In this document: positions 1-6,582 of the stretch, piece after piece
How positions within the stretch are numbered: the stretch's first letter is position 1
Layout: each line of letters begins with the position of its first letter
Notes under the pieces: model-generated
The model's input: the letters and a program-made list of their open reading frames with translations, nothing else
What the model was told of the DNA's origin: nothing
The model's database searches: none
NCBI GenBank assembly: GCA_947088515.1
Contig: CAMUHA010000149.1
Coordinates: 1 to 8,700, forward strand
Length of the DNA stretch: 8,700 bases
Source of the DNA: an uncultured bacterium
Lineage (GTDB): Bacteria > Bacillota > Clostridia > Lachnospirales > Lachnospiraceae
Reading direction: 5' to 3'
Position numbers and translations under genes: made by a program

Positions 1-66
1 GCCAGAACTATCTCTGCGGATAATGATACGGGCAGCACAAATACATAATTGGTCAGGAGGTAAAAA

Positions 67-378
67 ATGCTAATAGGTGATTTTAATGAGTTTAAGCAAC
101 AACAACTTAGTAAGGTTGAAAAAAGAAAAAAAGAAGAAAAAAGAATTAAAAAAGGAATTTATCAAATGCACGTTATGGTAAATGACCAGTGTATGGAAAC
201 TTTCATGAAAGAACAAAAGAAAACCGAAGCCAAAGGGGATGAACCCAACACTAAAGATGACCATTCCAAGCCTGAAAATCCCAAAAACAGCTCTCAAAAA
301 ACAGACGCCCAGACAGAAATGGAAAGAATGCTGTCAACCGGAATAAAAATAGCGTCTGGTATTGGTCAGGGGATTTGA
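67..378 (+). CDS. Hypothetical small charged protein, 103 aa
   Basis: I do not recognise this protein. The ATG is well supported: AGGAGG at 55-60 lies 6 bases upstream. Residues about 9-30 are very rich in Lys, Glu, Gln and Arg and could form a short basic coiled coil. Residues about 48-85 are polar and probably disordered (Lys, Asp, Pro, Asn, Ser, Gln). The last 15 residues or so are more hydrophobic and glycine-containing (IKIASGIGQGI). There is no signal peptide, membrane helix or cysteine motif. It is co-directional with the DUF6440-type gene that begins 72 bases downstream, so the two may share a transcript. The low-complexity composition would allow a chance frame, but the strong ribosome binding site argues for a real gene. 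Function unknown. Confidence 0.6.
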   Translation: MLIGDFNEFKQQQLSKVEKRKKEEKRIKKGIYQMHVMVNDQCMETFMKEQKKTEAKGDEPNTKDDHSKPENPKNSSQKTDAQTEMERMLSTGIKIASGIGQGI

Positions 379-395
379 CTTTTCTGATCTGTGAT

Positions 396-418
396 AAATC
401 CCCGCCTGTGGGGAATTT
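396..418 (+). other. Short GC-rich stem-loop between two small genes
   Basis: TCCCC (399-403) pairs with GGGGA (410-414) across a 6-base loop, and flanking AAA/TTT extends the stem with one bulged A. It lies 18 bases after the stop of the 103-aa gene and about 20 bases before the next ribosome binding site. The bases after it are ATATATAAAA, not a U-run, so this is not a convincing intrinsic terminator. It could stabilise or partly terminate the upstream message. Confidence 0.35.
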
Positions 419-436
419 ATATATAAAATCAAAAAA

Positions 437-443
437 TGGAGGT
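437..443 (+). promoter_or_regulatory. Ribosome binding site that fixes the start of the DUF6440-type gene
   Basis: TGGAGGT lies 7 bases before the ATG at 451. An in-frame ATG at 436 overlaps this site and has no binding site of its own, so the start at 451 is preferred. Confidence 0.75.
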
Positions 444-450
444 AAACAAA

Positions 451-633
451 ATGGCTAAGAAAGAACGATTTGAGGCAGTTTATTCACAAGGGACTATTGA
501 TGTAACGCAAATTTTTGTAGATACAGAGACGGGAGTGAATTATGTTTTTCGTAAAGTTGGAAATGCAGGAGGAATAACAATACTGTTAGGCAAAGATGGA
601 AAACCTGTTATTTCTCCGATTGCAAACAACTAA
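451..633 (+). CDS. DUF6440-type small protein, 60 aa
   Basis: This small soluble protein has the layout I associate with DUF6440 proteins of Firmicutes. An N-terminal MAKKERFE is followed by a strand-rich body with the hallmark DTETGVNYVF (residues 24-33), then a GGITILLGKDGKPV stretch (40-53), then a short tail. The length of about 60 residues matches the family. The start at 451 is chosen because GGAGG lies just upstream and the ATG at 436 is part of that site. It has no membrane segment, cysteine or catalytic motif. The family's function is unknown, and nothing nearby suggests one beyond possible co-expression with the charged 103-aa protein. The family assignment is from memory. Confidence 0.8.
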   Translation: MAKKERFEAVYSQGTIDVTQIFVDTETGVNYVFRKVGNAGGITILLGKDGKPVISPIANN

Positions 634-638
634 CTTTT

Positions 639-683
639 GTTATTCAAATTTGTGGAATTGCAGCCAACTAAAATTTGAATAAC
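639..683. repeat. Perfect 13-bp inverted repeat downstream of the DUF6440-type gene
   Basis: GTTATTCAAATTT (639-651) is the exact reverse complement of AAATTTGAATAAC (671-683), with a 19-base loop. It starts 6 bases after the TAA stop. The stem is AT-rich and is not followed by a T-run, so it may be an RNA 3'-end stabiliser or processing site, or a protein-binding palindrome, rather than a classical terminator. Confidence 0.55.
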
Positions 684-709
684 TGCCGAACAAACAGAGC
701 AGCACATGA

Positions 710-738
710 AACAGGAAATCCAGAAAAGGTTTCCTGTT
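710..738. repeat. Perfect 9-bp inverted repeat
   Basis: AACAGGAAA (710-718) pairs exactly with TTTCCTGTT (730-738) across an 11-base loop. It lies in the gene-free stretch between the DUF6440-type gene and the terminator hairpin at 782-821. No U-run follows. Bases 634-781 otherwise hold no recognisable gene. Confidence 0.45.
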
Positions 739-781
739 CATAGATTGAGTGAATGAATTTCAAATACCCCCTTTGCATAAT

Positions 782-821
782 AAAGAATGCAGCATTTTGC
801 TACGAAAATGCTGCATTCTTT
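782..821. terminator. Strong hairpin, probably a bidirectional terminator
   Basis: AAAGAATGCAGCATTTT (782-798) pairs perfectly over 17 bp with AAAATGCTGCATTCTTT (805-821) across the 6-base loop GCTACG. It lies 50 bases beyond the stop of the minus-strand superoxide reductase gene and about 150 bases beyond the plus-strand DUF6440-type gene, so it sits between convergent units. The A/T-rich stem ends provide T-rich flanks on each strand, though the U-runs are short. Confidence 0.75.
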
Positions 822-871
822 GTCTAATTGGAAAAACTTTGTTTCTTTTATCTGTATTCTTTTATTTAAAA

Positions 872-1249
872 CTAGATATTGGTTTTCCAAAATCCGTGCA
901 GATTACAATAAGCGTAAGCCGCTACAGCTTCCTCACCATCTGCCAGCACAAATTCCGCTACAGGCTGACCATCTGCATCCAGCCTTGCAAGCTGTCCACC
1001 CCTTTTTGTCTCCAGGAAAATCCAGGTAATACTGTGTTCCTGTGTCATAGGATGAAAAATACTGCCTACCTTTACTGTAATTTTACTGCCATTCTTTTCT
1101 ACCACAGGAATGTGTTTTTCTCCTGCCCCCTCAGAAGTGTTACTGTCCATCAGACTAAACCCTTCATTCATACACCCTTTCAGATTATCCTTTTTTCCTG
1201 AAACCAAATATAAAATTTCTTCATTGTTTTTTAAAAATGTTGTTTCCAT
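872..1249 (-). CDS. Superoxide reductase (desulfoferrodoxin/neelaredoxin family) lacking the N-terminal rubredoxin-type iron site
   Basis: This 125-aa cytoplasmic protein should reduce superoxide to hydrogen peroxide at a non-haem iron (center II), with electrons usually supplied by rubredoxin. All five expected center II ligands are visible: His46 in EKHIPV, His66 in HPM, His72 in EH, Cys115 and His118 in YCNLHG. Glu44-Lys45 supplies the conserved EK before the first His. Residues 1-40 align in position with the desulforedoxin domain of two-iron enzymes, but only one cysteine remains (Cys26) of the usual four. This copy should therefore bind iron only at center II, like one-iron enzymes with a vestigial N-terminal domain. 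The start is supported by AGGAGGT at 1254-1260. It lies 96 bases downstream of the oxidoreductase alpha-beta gene on the same strand, so co-transcription is likely, with the hairpin at 782-821 as terminator. Confidence 0.9.
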   Translation of the reverse strand: METTFLKNNEEILYLVSGKKDNLKGCMNEGFSLMDSNTSEGAGEKHIPVVEKNGSKITVKVGSIFHPMTQEHSITWIFLETKRGGQLARLDADGQPVAEFVLADGEEAVAAYAYCNLHGFWKTNI

Positions 1250-1269
1250 TTCTACCTCCTGTTTCTATT

Positions 1270-1322
1270 TTTAGTTCCGCTTTCAGGGCCTTTCGCTGAT
1301 TTTAGTTCCGCTCTCGTCCCTT
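1270..1322 (-). repeat. Short degenerate copy of the AGTTCCGCT repeat family
   Basis: TTAGTTCCGCT occurs twice here with a 31-base period (cores at 1273-1281 and 1304-1312). The spacer contains GGGCCTTTCGCTG, and CTCGTCCC closes the right end. The same modules, GGGCTTTCGCTG followed by AGTTCCGCTCACGCCC, form the right end of the longer tandem repeat at 6612-6838. The left flank TTCTATT also matches the flank there. It fills most of the gap between the stop of the alpha-beta gene and the ribosome binding site of the superoxide reductase gene. Confidence 0.6.
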
Positions 1323-1345
1323 CAAACGCACACTACCTTCAAAAG

Positions 1346-3655
1346 CTATAATATTGGATTTTCTGCTCTTGCTTTTAGTCTTGCAAATCTTCTGTCCACT
1401 TCCTTTTGCATATCCTCTACAACTTCAGCATAAGTCTCTTTCTGCAGATGCTTTGTTCTTCCCATCATGGAAAGCCACTCAATCACTGGCGTTTTTCTTC
1501 CCATTTTTTCCGGGTCGTAATTTAAAGTGGTTTTTCCTCTCTCCACCTCATAAAGAGGAAAATAGCAACAGTTCACGGCTGTCTCTATTACCTTCCGTTC
1601 TGTGGCAGGCTTGTCATTCCAGTTTAAGGGACAGGCAGACAGCGCCTTGACATAAGCGGTTCCTGTCGTTTTGGCATAATAGGCCGCTTTTGCCGCCTTT
1701 TTTATAAAATCCGTTGGGTTTGACTCGGCCATGGTTGCCACATATGGAATCCCTGTTGCTGCCATAATCTGGGGCATGTCCTTGTGGAAAAAAGTTTTTC
1801 CATACTGCTGCCTTCCCACATGGGAGGTGGAACTTCTTGCGCCTTTGGGAGTAGAATAAGACAGCTGGTATCCGGTATTCATATATCCGCCATTATCATA
1901 TTCAAACAAAATCAGGCGATGCCCCCGGAGCGCTGTGCCAAGGGCTGAACCCATGCCAATGTCCATGCCGCCGTCCCCGCTTACCATAATAAAAATAATA
2001 TCTCCGGGAGGAATTTCACCCTTTTTCTGCTTCCTGTAGCAGATTTCCGCAAGACCACTTAAGGTTGCGGCGCCATTTTGGAAGAGGTTGTGAAGATAAG
2101 GCACTTTAAAGCTGGTCCGGGGATAAGCGGTTGTCACAATCATTCCGCATCCAGTCTGGAAAAGCAGTACCACTGGGTCCTCAATGGCACGCAAAAGCAG
2201 ATTGACATTTACTGGTATCCCGCATCCCGGACAGGCGCCATGTCCCGGCGCCAGCCGTTTGGGAATGGCAGCAGTGGCATTTAAACTGCCTCCCAGAACC
2301 TTCACTTTCCCATCTTCTTCTTTTACCTGGGTGGCTCCCAGCTTTGTTTGCTCCGCTGTCAGAGGCGCAAAGAAAGGCGCATCCTTTTCTCTTTCAAATG
2401 CCTCTGTATCTCCTGATATCTCTCTCACATCTCCCCTTTGGGCTGCCCTTGAAAGCGCCGTCTCTCCAGCCGTCTTATCATATCCGCCCTTGGTTACGCC
2501 ATAGTAAGCAAAATCAGGTGTTTTGGGATTTCCTGCCCATTCCAGCATTTTTATGGCGTCTTCCACAAAAAAATCCTTGCCTCCCAGACCATAAATCAGA
2601 CTTTTTACCGGTGTACGGCTTCCGTATTTCTGCAAAGCGGAACGCACTTCAATTGACAAATTTCCGCCTCCCGCCCCATAACTGTCCTGTCTGTCAGCTA
2701 CCAGAATATGCGCGGCATTTTTGCAGAATGTATATACCTCTTTTGCCGGAAAAGGACGTAGCATATGAAGCGTTACTGCTCCCACCTTTTTTCCATTATT
2801 TCTCATCTGGTCAACAGCATCCAGCGCCGTATCATAGGAAGAACCCAGCACAAGAAGAATTGTTTCTGCATCTTCATAGCGGTATCCTTCCACCTTCTCA
2901 TAGCCTCTCCCTGATAAAGCTTCATATTCAGCAAAAAGTTCCTTAAGACGTCTGCCTGCTTCCTTCATAGCAAGATGCAGCTGGTATCTGTTATTGATTA
3001 AGTCCGGTTCATTCATATAAGAGCCTACTGTAATGGGATTTTTTAAATCCAGAAAAGGATATTCTTCCTTTTTCGGCCCCAAAAAGTCCCGAACCGTCAT
3101 CTCATCTTCAAACCGCAGACATTTCCGTTTCTGATGGCTGGTAAAAAAGCCATCATATGCAACAATCACCGGAAGCCGCACTGCTTCCGCAAGTTTAAGC
3201 GCTATAATATTAAAGTCGTATACTTCCTGTACCTGATGGGCGAACAAAATCGGCCACCCGGCATTTAGCATAAACATAATATCACTGTGGTCGCCCTTGA
3301 TGGAAAGAGGACCGGAGATCGTCCGGCATGCGACATTCATGACCATTGGGTATCTGGTTCCAGACTGCACTGGGAACTGTTCGATGGCATATAATAAACC
3401 GTTTGCGCTGGTGGCATTTATTACTCTGCCGCCGCCCACTGCCGCTCCATAGCAAATCCCTGCCGCACTGTGTTCTCCTTCTGCCGCAATCATAATAAGG
3501 TCTGTTTCCCCGTTGGCTTTCATAGTATCCAGCCCTTCTGCAATCTGTGTGGAAGGTGTAATTGGATAATATCCCATCAGGTCATAGCCAATCTGCTTAA
3601 TGGCTATTGCCGCCATTTCATTTCCGCCTGCATATTCCATTACCTGCTTTTCCAT
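1346..3655 (-). CDS. 2-oxoacid:ferredoxin oxidoreductase, fused alpha-beta subunits (pyruvate synthase type)
   Basis: This 769-aa protein joins two subunits that are usually separate. Residues about 1-390 are the alpha subunit: GNEMAAIAIKQIG, then YYPITPST (29-36), EGEHSAAG (59-66) and RTISGPLSIKGDHSD (111-125). Residues about 460-769 are the TPP-binding beta subunit: GHGACPGCG (471-479), TGCG (501-504), GDGGMDIGMGSA (560-571) and DNGGYMNTGYQ (587-597). Cys475, Cys478, Cys503 and Cys676 are the expected ligands of the proximal 4Fe-4S cluster. A poorly conserved, charged linker of about 60 residues joins the halves. Thr33, Glu61, Arg111 and Asn593 fall where pyruvate oxidoreductases have active-site residues (recalled alignment). 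The start overlaps the stop of the gamma-delta gene at TAATG, with GGGGAAG upstream. Together the pair should convert a 2-oxoacid and CoA to acyl-CoA, CO2 and reduced ferredoxin, or the reverse. Pyruvate is the default guess; other 2-oxoacids are possible. Confidence 0.9.
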   Translation of the reverse strand: MEKQVMEYAGGNEMAAIAIKQIGYDLMGYYPITPSTQIAEGLDTMKANGETDLIMIAAEGEHSAAGICYGAAVGGGRVINATSANGLLYAIEQFPVQSGTRYPMVMNVACRTISGPLSIKGDHSDIMFMLNAGWPILFAHQVQEVYDFNIIALKLAEAVRLPVIVAYDGFFTSHQKRKCLRFEDEMTVRDFLGPKKEEYPFLDLKNPITVGSYMNEPDLINNRYQLHLAMKEAGRRLKELFAEYEALSGRGYEKVEGYRYEDAETILLVLGSSYDTALDAVDQMRNNGKKVGAVTLHMLRPFPAKEVYTFCKNAAHILVADRQDSYGAGGGNLSIEVRSALQKYGSRTPVKSLIYGLGGKDFFVEDAIKMLEWAGNPKTPDFAYYGVTKGGYDKTAGETALSRAAQRGDVREISGDTEAFEREKDAPFFAPLTAEQTKLGATQVKEEDGKVKVLGGSLNATAAIPKRLAPGHGACPGCGIPVNVNLLLRAIEDPVVLLFQTGCGMIVTTAYPRTSFKVPYLHNLFQNGAATLSGLAEICYRKQKKGEIPPGDIIFIMVSGDGGMDIGMGSALGTALRGHRLILFEYDNGGYMNTGYQLSYSTPKGARSSTSHVGRQQYGKTFFHKDMPQIMAATGIPYVATMAESNPTDFIKKAAKAAYYAKTTGTAYVKALSACPLNWNDKPATERKVIETAVNCCYFPLYEVERGKTTLNYDPEKMGRKTPVIEWLSMMGRTKHLQKETYAEVVEDMQKEVDRRFARLKARAENPIL

Positions 3656-4752
3656 TAAACTTCCCCGCCTTCCATTCTTTTTTCCGTCAGATAGGATTCC
3701 GAAGTAATATACCCATCAGCGCCTGCCTTTACATAATAATCCGGCATACGTATCATGTCCTTATTTGGAAGAAAATATTCCTTCTCCTTATGCTCCGCCT
3801 CTAACCCCCTTACCAGTGCATTCACCGGACATACCTCCACACAACGCAGACAACCCTTACAGTGGTAATAATCAAGTCCTTTGTTGACCATCATTTCATT
3901 GCCCTTATATTCTCCCTTTACAAACTGGAACACCATATCCGGGCAGGTCGAATCACACATGCCACAGTTAATACACCTTTCTTTTATAAAAAGAGGAATA
4001 TATCCCTGCCGGGAGGGTGCAAGGTCAGCCACCACGGTACTTCCTGCCCTTGGATTGATACCTCCTATAGGCGCCGTTACATATCCCCACTGGGATGAAG
4101 CGCTCCTGTCTCCCTCCTCTTTTCTGCCTTTCGCCTCATTGACCAAATGAATGCTATCCTGTTTTTTTACTTCCTCATATCCCCGTCTGATTCCCTCCAG
4201 ATTTCCTTTCAGCGCATCAGGATATTTCTTTCCCAAAGTGTCTTCACAAATTCCGTTTACATGGCAAAGCTCCACAAATCCCATTACCTTTGCCATGGCT
4301 CCAAGCATCACCATGTTAATTCTGGAATGTGTTTCCATGGCTATTTGCTGGGCCTTTACCACATAACAGCTTTTCACCTTTACAGGAAGATTAACCATAT
4401 CCTGTCCACCTTCTAACCCGACAATCACTTCTGTATTCTCATCGCAGCCCGCCCAGACGCTTTCCTCTTTCATAAGCGCCTGATGAAAAATCACAAGAAG
4501 ATTTGGATTTATCACTGGTGAATGTACCCGGATTTCTTTATTCTTATCGCAATACCTCACATATCCTTTTACAGGTGTCCCTGTTTTTTCTGAACCATAG
4601 CTCGAAAAACTTACACTATTAAAGCCCAGATATTTGACACCCATCTCTCCCAGCATCTTGCCGCACAGGTTAGCTCCAAGCCCGCCAATGCTTTCCAGTC
4701 TGATTTCATAATATCCGCCGCTGTTTCTTATGGGCAGTTTCGTATTCCCCAT
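3655..4752 (-). CDS. 2-oxoacid:ferredoxin oxidoreductase, fused gamma-delta subunits
   Basis: With the preferred start this is 365 aa. Residues about 12-195 are the gamma domain, which contributes to CoA handling, and begin YEIRLESIGGLGANL. Residues about 245-315 form a two-cluster ferredoxin (delta) domain. Its ligands are Cys260-x2-Cys263-x2-Cys266-x3-Cys270-Pro and Cys298-x2-Cys301-x2-Cys304-x3-Cys308-Pro, both classical 4Fe-4S patterns. Between them is GGINPRAGSTVVADLAPSRQ, the linker typical of delta subunits. The ATG at 4752 is chosen because AAAGAGGT lies 6 bases upstream; the in-frame ATG at 4785 has no binding site and would add 11 residues. The TAA stop overlaps the ATG of the alpha-beta gene, so the two are translationally coupled. 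Gamma-delta fusions are known, for example in Moorella oxalate oxidoreductase, so the substrate should not be fixed as pyruvate from sequence alone. Confidence 0.9.
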   Translation of the reverse strand: MGNTKLPIRNSGGYYEIRLESIGGLGANLCGKMLGEMGVKYLGFNSVSFSSYGSEKTGTPVKGYVRYCDKNKEIRVHSPVINPNLLVIFHQALMKEESVWAGCDENTEVIVGLEGGQDMVNLPVKVKSCYVVKAQQIAMETHSRINMVMLGAMAKVMGFVELCHVNGICEDTLGKKYPDALKGNLEGIRRGYEEVKKQDSIHLVNEAKGRKEEGDRSASSQWGYVTAPIGGINPRAGSTVVADLAPSRQGYIPLFIKERCINCGMCDSTCPDMVFQFVKGEYKGNEMMVNKGLDYYHCKGCLRCVEVCPVNALVRGLEAEHKEKEYFLPNKDMIRMPDYYVKAGADGYITSESYLTEKRMEGGEV

Positions 4753-4757
4753 ACCAT

Positions 4758-4766
4758 ACCTCTTTC
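4758..4766 (-). promoter_or_regulatory. Ribosome binding site that fixes the gamma-delta start
   Basis: On the minus strand GAAAGAGGT ends about 5 bases before the ATG at 4752. The alternative ATG at 4785 is preceded by AAACACATTCC, which has no anti-16S complement. Confidence 0.6.
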
Positions 4767-4785
4767 CCACCTTCCCAAGTCCCAT

Positions 4786-4851
4786 GGAATGTGTTTAAAA
4801 ATCGTCAAAATTATTTTTAAGGACAAGTATGGTTTTTTTTACAAAAAATAT
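4786..4851 (-). promoter_or_regulatory. AT-rich spacer that may hold the oxidoreductase promoter
   Basis: This spacer between the permease stop and the gamma-delta gene is about 75 percent A+T and contains an 8-base A-tract. On the minus strand TTGTAA is followed after about 18 bases by TTAAAA, a weak match to a sigma-A promoter. No hairpin with a U-run follows the permease gene, so read-through from the LytTR/ABC operon is equally possible. Confidence 0.3.
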
Positions 4852-5652
4852 TCACGACAAATCCTTGTTCTGGTAAATAAAAACAGCCAGAACCGCTGAT
4901 ACTGCTATTACCAGTATTCCAATTCCAATCATCACATTATTTACGCTTCCTTGTGCAAAAATATCCGCTCCATTAGAAAAGTAATAAGGCGTCACATATT
5001 TTAAATTTTCAATATCAGGCAATATCCTGCACATTAGGTCCATACCATATAAAAGCATGACAAATCCCAATGCTGCTCCCACCTGTTTTTTTCTGCTAAA
5101 AGACGACATCAGAAAACATACACTTCCCACTTCCAGGTGCATCAGCAGCTGTGCACTGTGAAAATATACAAAATCTTTCAGAAAAAAGTCTTTTGAAAAC
5201 ACATTCTCCCCAGCGCCCAATAATCCCATAAGCGCCCATACAATACAAAGAACATTATAAAGTATGGTAAGCGCTGCCATAGCGCCATATTTCCAACATA
5301 CAATGTAATTTCTGCCAAAAGGAAGCGTATTTAAAAATTCTGCCGTATGTCCTTCTTCCTCTTTTGCCAGCATACAGGCTCCGGTCATAGCGGCAAACAT
5401 TCCCCCGCCAATGGCATACATCAGCGCAATTTCTGTGGCATAATATCCCTTCAATGTGCTGATACTTACTTTGTCCATGCCAAGAGCTTCAGAAAATGCC
5501 CCCATCTGTGAAAACATTCCTGCCATCTCTTCCATTGATTCCTCAATGCTGTCAAAAAGCAGAATACAGCCCAGGCAGATTAGCCCCACACAGGAAGTCC
5601 ATATTATCAGAGTTTTTAAATTTATTTTCAGTTCATGTTTTAAAAGTGTCAT
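4852..5652 (-). CDS. ABC-2 type transporter permease, 266 aa
   Basis: This integral membrane protein has about six hydrophobic helices, at roughly residues 14-33, 76-95, 119-147, 163-185, 190-212 and 239-260. The loop after helix 2 reads AKEEEGHTAEFLNTLPFGR (residues 96-114), the usual ABC-2 pattern of acidic residues, Thr/Leu and then PxxR, which contacts the ATPase. It ends YQNKDLS, a common tail in this family. The start at 5652 is set by GAGGAGG 6 bases upstream. An in-frame ATG at 5709 would add 19 basic residues from inside the ATPase gene and has no such support. It overlaps the ATPase gene by 20 bases, so translation is coupled. With that ATPase it should form an export or resistance transporter; the substrate cannot be read from sequence. 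Confidence 0.85.
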   Translation of the reverse strand: MTLLKHELKINLKTLIIWTSCVGLICLGCILLFDSIEESMEEMAGMFSQMGAFSEALGMDKVSISTLKGYYATEIALMYAIGGGMFAAMTGACMLAKEEEGHTAEFLNTLPFGRNYIVCWKYGAMAALTILYNVLCIVWALMGLLGAGENVFSKDFFLKDFVYFHSAQLLMHLEVGSVCFLMSSFSRKKQVGAALGFVMLLYGMDLMCRILPDIENLKYVTPYYFSNGADIFAQGSVNNVMIGIGILVIAVSAVLAVFIYQNKDLS

Positions 5653-6523
5653 TTTGTGCCTCCTCATAAACTTTAATCTTTTTTTCATCTTTTCTCTCCG
5701 GCTGCTCATAATAGTGCATAAACACCTCTTCCAGCGGCGGTTCCTCTATCAGCACATCCTCCAGCTCCCTGTCCGATAGCTTTCCAATTAACTCCTTCAT
5801 ATTTCCTGTATAGACAAACTCTTCCATCTTCCCTCTCTCCCGGAGCTTAATATGCCGGACATTGGACTTTGAAAGATTTTCCACTGTGTCCACTCTGATA
5901 AGAGCGCCTTCTTTGACGATTGCCGCATTCCGGCAGTAACTTTTTACCTCCGAAAGCACATGGGAAGACAAAAAGCAGGTAGTCCCCCAACTATTGTACT
6001 CCAACAACAGTTTAAAGAAAGCTTCCTGCATCAGCGGGTCAAGTCCAGAGGTCGGTTCATCCAGAATAAGAATCTCCGGTTTATGCTGCATGGCGCAGAC
6101 AATGCTTACTTTTTTGCGGTTCCCCAAAGACAGTTCCTCTATCTTTTTCTCCCCGTCCACTTCCAGCAGACTGCTAATTCTCTCTGCCTCCCTGCTGCAG
6201 TCCATTTTCCTTGCCTTTGCAGCAAACGCAATAACATCCTTTACTTTCATTCCAGGATAAAACATAGCTTCCGAAGGCATATAACCAATCCGTCTAAGCG
6301 CCTCCTTCCTCTGTTTTGCCGCATTCATACCCAACAGCCTTATTTCTCCCTTTTGAAACCGGAGAAGACCCAGCATACTTCGTATAGTGGTAGATTTTCC
6401 AGCCCCATTTGGCCCAAGAAAACCAAATATATCTCCCCATCGCACCTCCAGATTAATATCTGCTACGCCTCTGTGCTTTCCATAAAATTTGGTAAGCCCC
6501 TTAATTTCAATTGCATTTTCCAT
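5633..6523 (-). CDS. ABC transporter ATP-binding protein (BcrA-like), 296 aa
   Basis: This cytoplasmic ATPase drives the adjacent permease. Visible motifs are Walker A GPNGAGKST (37-45), signature LSLGNRKK (131-138), Walker B ILILDEPTSGLDP (151-163) and the H-loop SSH with His188. The Q-loop position reads GYMPSEAMFYP, without the usual Gln, as in many BcrA/CcmA-like ATPases. The C-terminal 80 residues or so carry the EEPPLEEVFMHYYE tail typical of ATPases paired with ABC-2 permeases. The start at 6523 gives MENAIEIKGLTKFYG, the normal family N-terminus; AAAGGAG lies 13 bases upstream, a long spacing. An ATG at 6535 is only 1 base from that site. The frame stays open to a GTG at 6832, but those extra 103 residues are a translation of the tandem repeat. 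It follows the LytTR and DUF3021 genes on the same strand. Confidence 0.9.
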   Translation of the reverse strand: MENAIEIKGLTKFYGKHRGVADINLEVRWGDIFGFLGPNGAGKSTTIRSMLGLLRFQKGEIRLLGMNAAKQRKEALRRIGYMPSEAMFYPGMKVKDVIAFAAKARKMDCSREAERISSLLEVDGEKKIEELSLGNRKKVSIVCAMQHKPEILILDEPTSGLDPLMQEAFFKLLLEYNSWGTTCFLSSHVLSEVKSYCRNAAIVKEGALIRVDTVENLSKSNVRHIKLRERGKMEEFVYTGNMKELIGKLSDRELEDVLIEEPPLEEVFMHYYEQPERKDEKKIKVYEEAQNDTFKT

Positions 6524-6536
6524 ATTTAAGACCATG

Positions 6537-6543
6537 CTCCTTT
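6537..6543 (-). promoter_or_regulatory. Ribosome binding site of the ABC ATPase, unusual spacing
   Basis: AAAGGAG on the minus strand is 13 bases before the ATG at 6523 and only 1 base before the ATG at 6535, so neither spacing is ideal. It immediately follows the stem-loop at 6551-6582, which could influence access to it. Confidence 0.5.
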
Positions 6544-6550
6544 CCAAAGC

Positions 6551-6582
6551 CTGGAGACTTTGTGCGTAACACAAATCTCCAG
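6551..6582 (-). promoter_or_regulatory. Stem-loop in the ATPase leader
   Basis: CTGGAGACTTTGTG (6551-6564) pairs with CACAAATCTCCAG (6570-6582) over 13 bp with one bulged base and a 5-base loop (CGTAA). In the minus-strand transcript it ends 7 bases before AAAGGAG. There is no U-run, so control of translation or RNA stability is more likely than termination. Confidence 0.5.

Noticed and set aside
436..450. ATG at 436 as the start of the DUF6440-type gene
   Set aside because: It overlaps the GGAGG that serves the ATG at 451 and has no binding site of its own; the family usually begins at the MAKKE position.
749..1201. Plus-strand open frame of 150 codons
   Set aside because: It is antisense to the superoxide reductase gene, which has all its metal ligands and a strong ribosome binding site. 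The plus frame starts at a poor GTG and its translation has no family features.
2344..2946. Plus-strand open frame of 200 codons inside the alpha-beta oxidoreductase gene
   Set aside because: It is antisense to a well-defined enzyme, rich in Pro, His and Ser as expected of a shadow frame, and has no ribosome binding site.
5653..5709. Longer permease start at 5709
   Set aside because: It would add 19 basic residues encoded within the ATPase gene. GAGGAGG lies exactly 6 bases before the ATG at 5652.
5960..6529. Plus-strand open frame of 189 codons opposite the ABC ATPase
   Set aside because: The minus strand carries Walker A, signature and Walker B motifs here, and the plus translation shows no recognisable domain.
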